A stretch of DNA of 6,677 bases from assembly GCA_946413885.1 (NCBI GenBank), contig CAMKMK010000127.1, positions 1 to 6,677 on the forward strand. Reading direction: 5' to 3'. Position numbers and translations under genes: made by a program. Each line of letters opens with the position of its first letter. Within the stretch, counting starts at the first letter, position 1. Source of the stretch: an uncultured Prevotellaceae bacterium (lineage in GTDB: Bacteria > Bacteroidota > Bacteroidia > Bacteroidales > Bacteroidaceae). The notes beneath the pieces are model-generated. The model was not told the DNA's origin and searched no databases. It saw only the letters and a list, made by a program, of their open reading frames with translations. This document shows, piece by piece, positions 6,409 to 6,677 of this stretch.

Positions 6409-6677
6409 ACGTCTTCTGCTGGGCTTTCTTGTTTGCAATCAGGTCTCTCGTCACTTGCCAATGCCTTGAATTTGTTCTTGACAGGATTGGCATACATCGT
6501 CAGGATTCGTTCACGCAGGTAATCCCAATCAGGATTCTCCAGCTTGACTTTTTTCAGTTGTTCCTCGACGTACTGGTCAAAGGCGGTTTTCTCCTCTGGC
6601 GTGTACTTGTCAGCATAGTCTTGCGAGCCATTCAACTCGTCGAGGGCGACAAAGTTGCCAGGGAAGAGGCGATAGGC
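6405..6677 (-). CDS. C-terminal end of an unidentified protein, possibly a lysophospholipid acyltransferase
   Basis: The frame is open from the right edge to the TGA at 6405-6407 and supplies the last 90 residues; the true start lies outside the window. The TTG at 6633-6635 is an internal Leu codon, not a start, because the frame continues upstream with coding-like sequence (YRLFPGNFVALDELNG). It then reads YADKYTPEEKTAF, an acidic/basic helical stretch, and PDWDYLRERILTMYANPV. The first part recalls the tail of Bacteroidetes 1-acyl-glycerol-3-phosphate acyltransferases, but the HxxxxD catalytic motif would be upstream and cannot be seen. The stop overlaps the lipoprotein ATG by 4 nt, implying translational coupling. 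Coding status is fairly sure; the product is a weak guess. Confidence 0.6.
   Translation of the reverse strand, partial: AYRLFPGNFVALDELNGSQDYADKYTPEEKTAFDQYVEEQLKKVKLENPDWDYLRERILTMYANPVKNKFKALASDERPDCKQESPAEDV

Noticed and set aside
6405..6635. 76-residue small protein starting at TTG 6633-6635
   Set aside because: The frame continues without a stop to the window edge with protein-like sequence, so this is the tail of a larger truncated gene and not a small gene.
1..6677. Mobile elements, CRISPR arrays, tRNA/rRNA genes, invertible promoter segments
   Set aside because: No transposase or integrase frames, no spaced direct repeats, no tRNA-like cloverleaf, and no matching inverted repeats flanking the polysaccharide promoter were seen by eye.

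Overview
The window looks like chromosomal DNA of a Bacteroidetes bacterium, most likely order Bacteroidales (Prevotella/Bacteroides-like). The support is a TACCTTTG promoter box of the Bacteroides TAnnTTTG type, a lipoprotein with an SSDDDD stretch after the lipobox cysteine, a short one-SLBB polysaccharide export lipoprotein, and a Bacteroidetes-style Wzc kinase with a Tyr/Gly-rich tail. All credible genes lie on the minus strand, so transcription runs from right to left. I saw no RNA gene, CRISPR array, transposon or phage gene.

Right half (about 6677 down to 4097), in transcription order: the C-terminal end of a gene cut by the window edge, possibly a lysophospholipid acyltransferase; a NigD-like surface lipoprotein whose ATG overlaps the preceding stop by 4 nt; mnmA, the tRNA 2-thiouridylase; and an RlpA-like secreted double-psi beta-barrel protein. 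Gaps of 59 and 30 nt and one overlap suggest a housekeeping/envelope operon.

Centre (3859-4096): a 238-bp gap holding the promoter of the next operon. A TACCTTTG -7 box is directly preceded by a perfect 20-bp palindrome in the promoter spacer. The roughly 90-nt leader after it contains a possible 29-codon ORF whose stop overlaps the next gene's ATG.

Left half (3858 down to 1): the start of an exopolysaccharide or capsule locus. It encodes an outer-membrane export lipoprotein (Wza-like), an inner-membrane co-polymerase/tyrosine autokinase (Wzc-like), and a PHP-type protein-tyrosine phosphatase (CpsB/YwqE family) cut by the left edge. These are the export channel, the chain-length regulator/kinase and the phosphatase that resets the kinase. 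Glycosyltransferases and flippase/polymerase genes would be expected outside the window. The family assignments are standard. The less ordinary points are the ten-tyrosine YG tail encoded by an 18-bp tandem repeat, the palindrome inside the promoter, the overlapping leader ORF, and a hairpin between the kinase and phosphatase genes.
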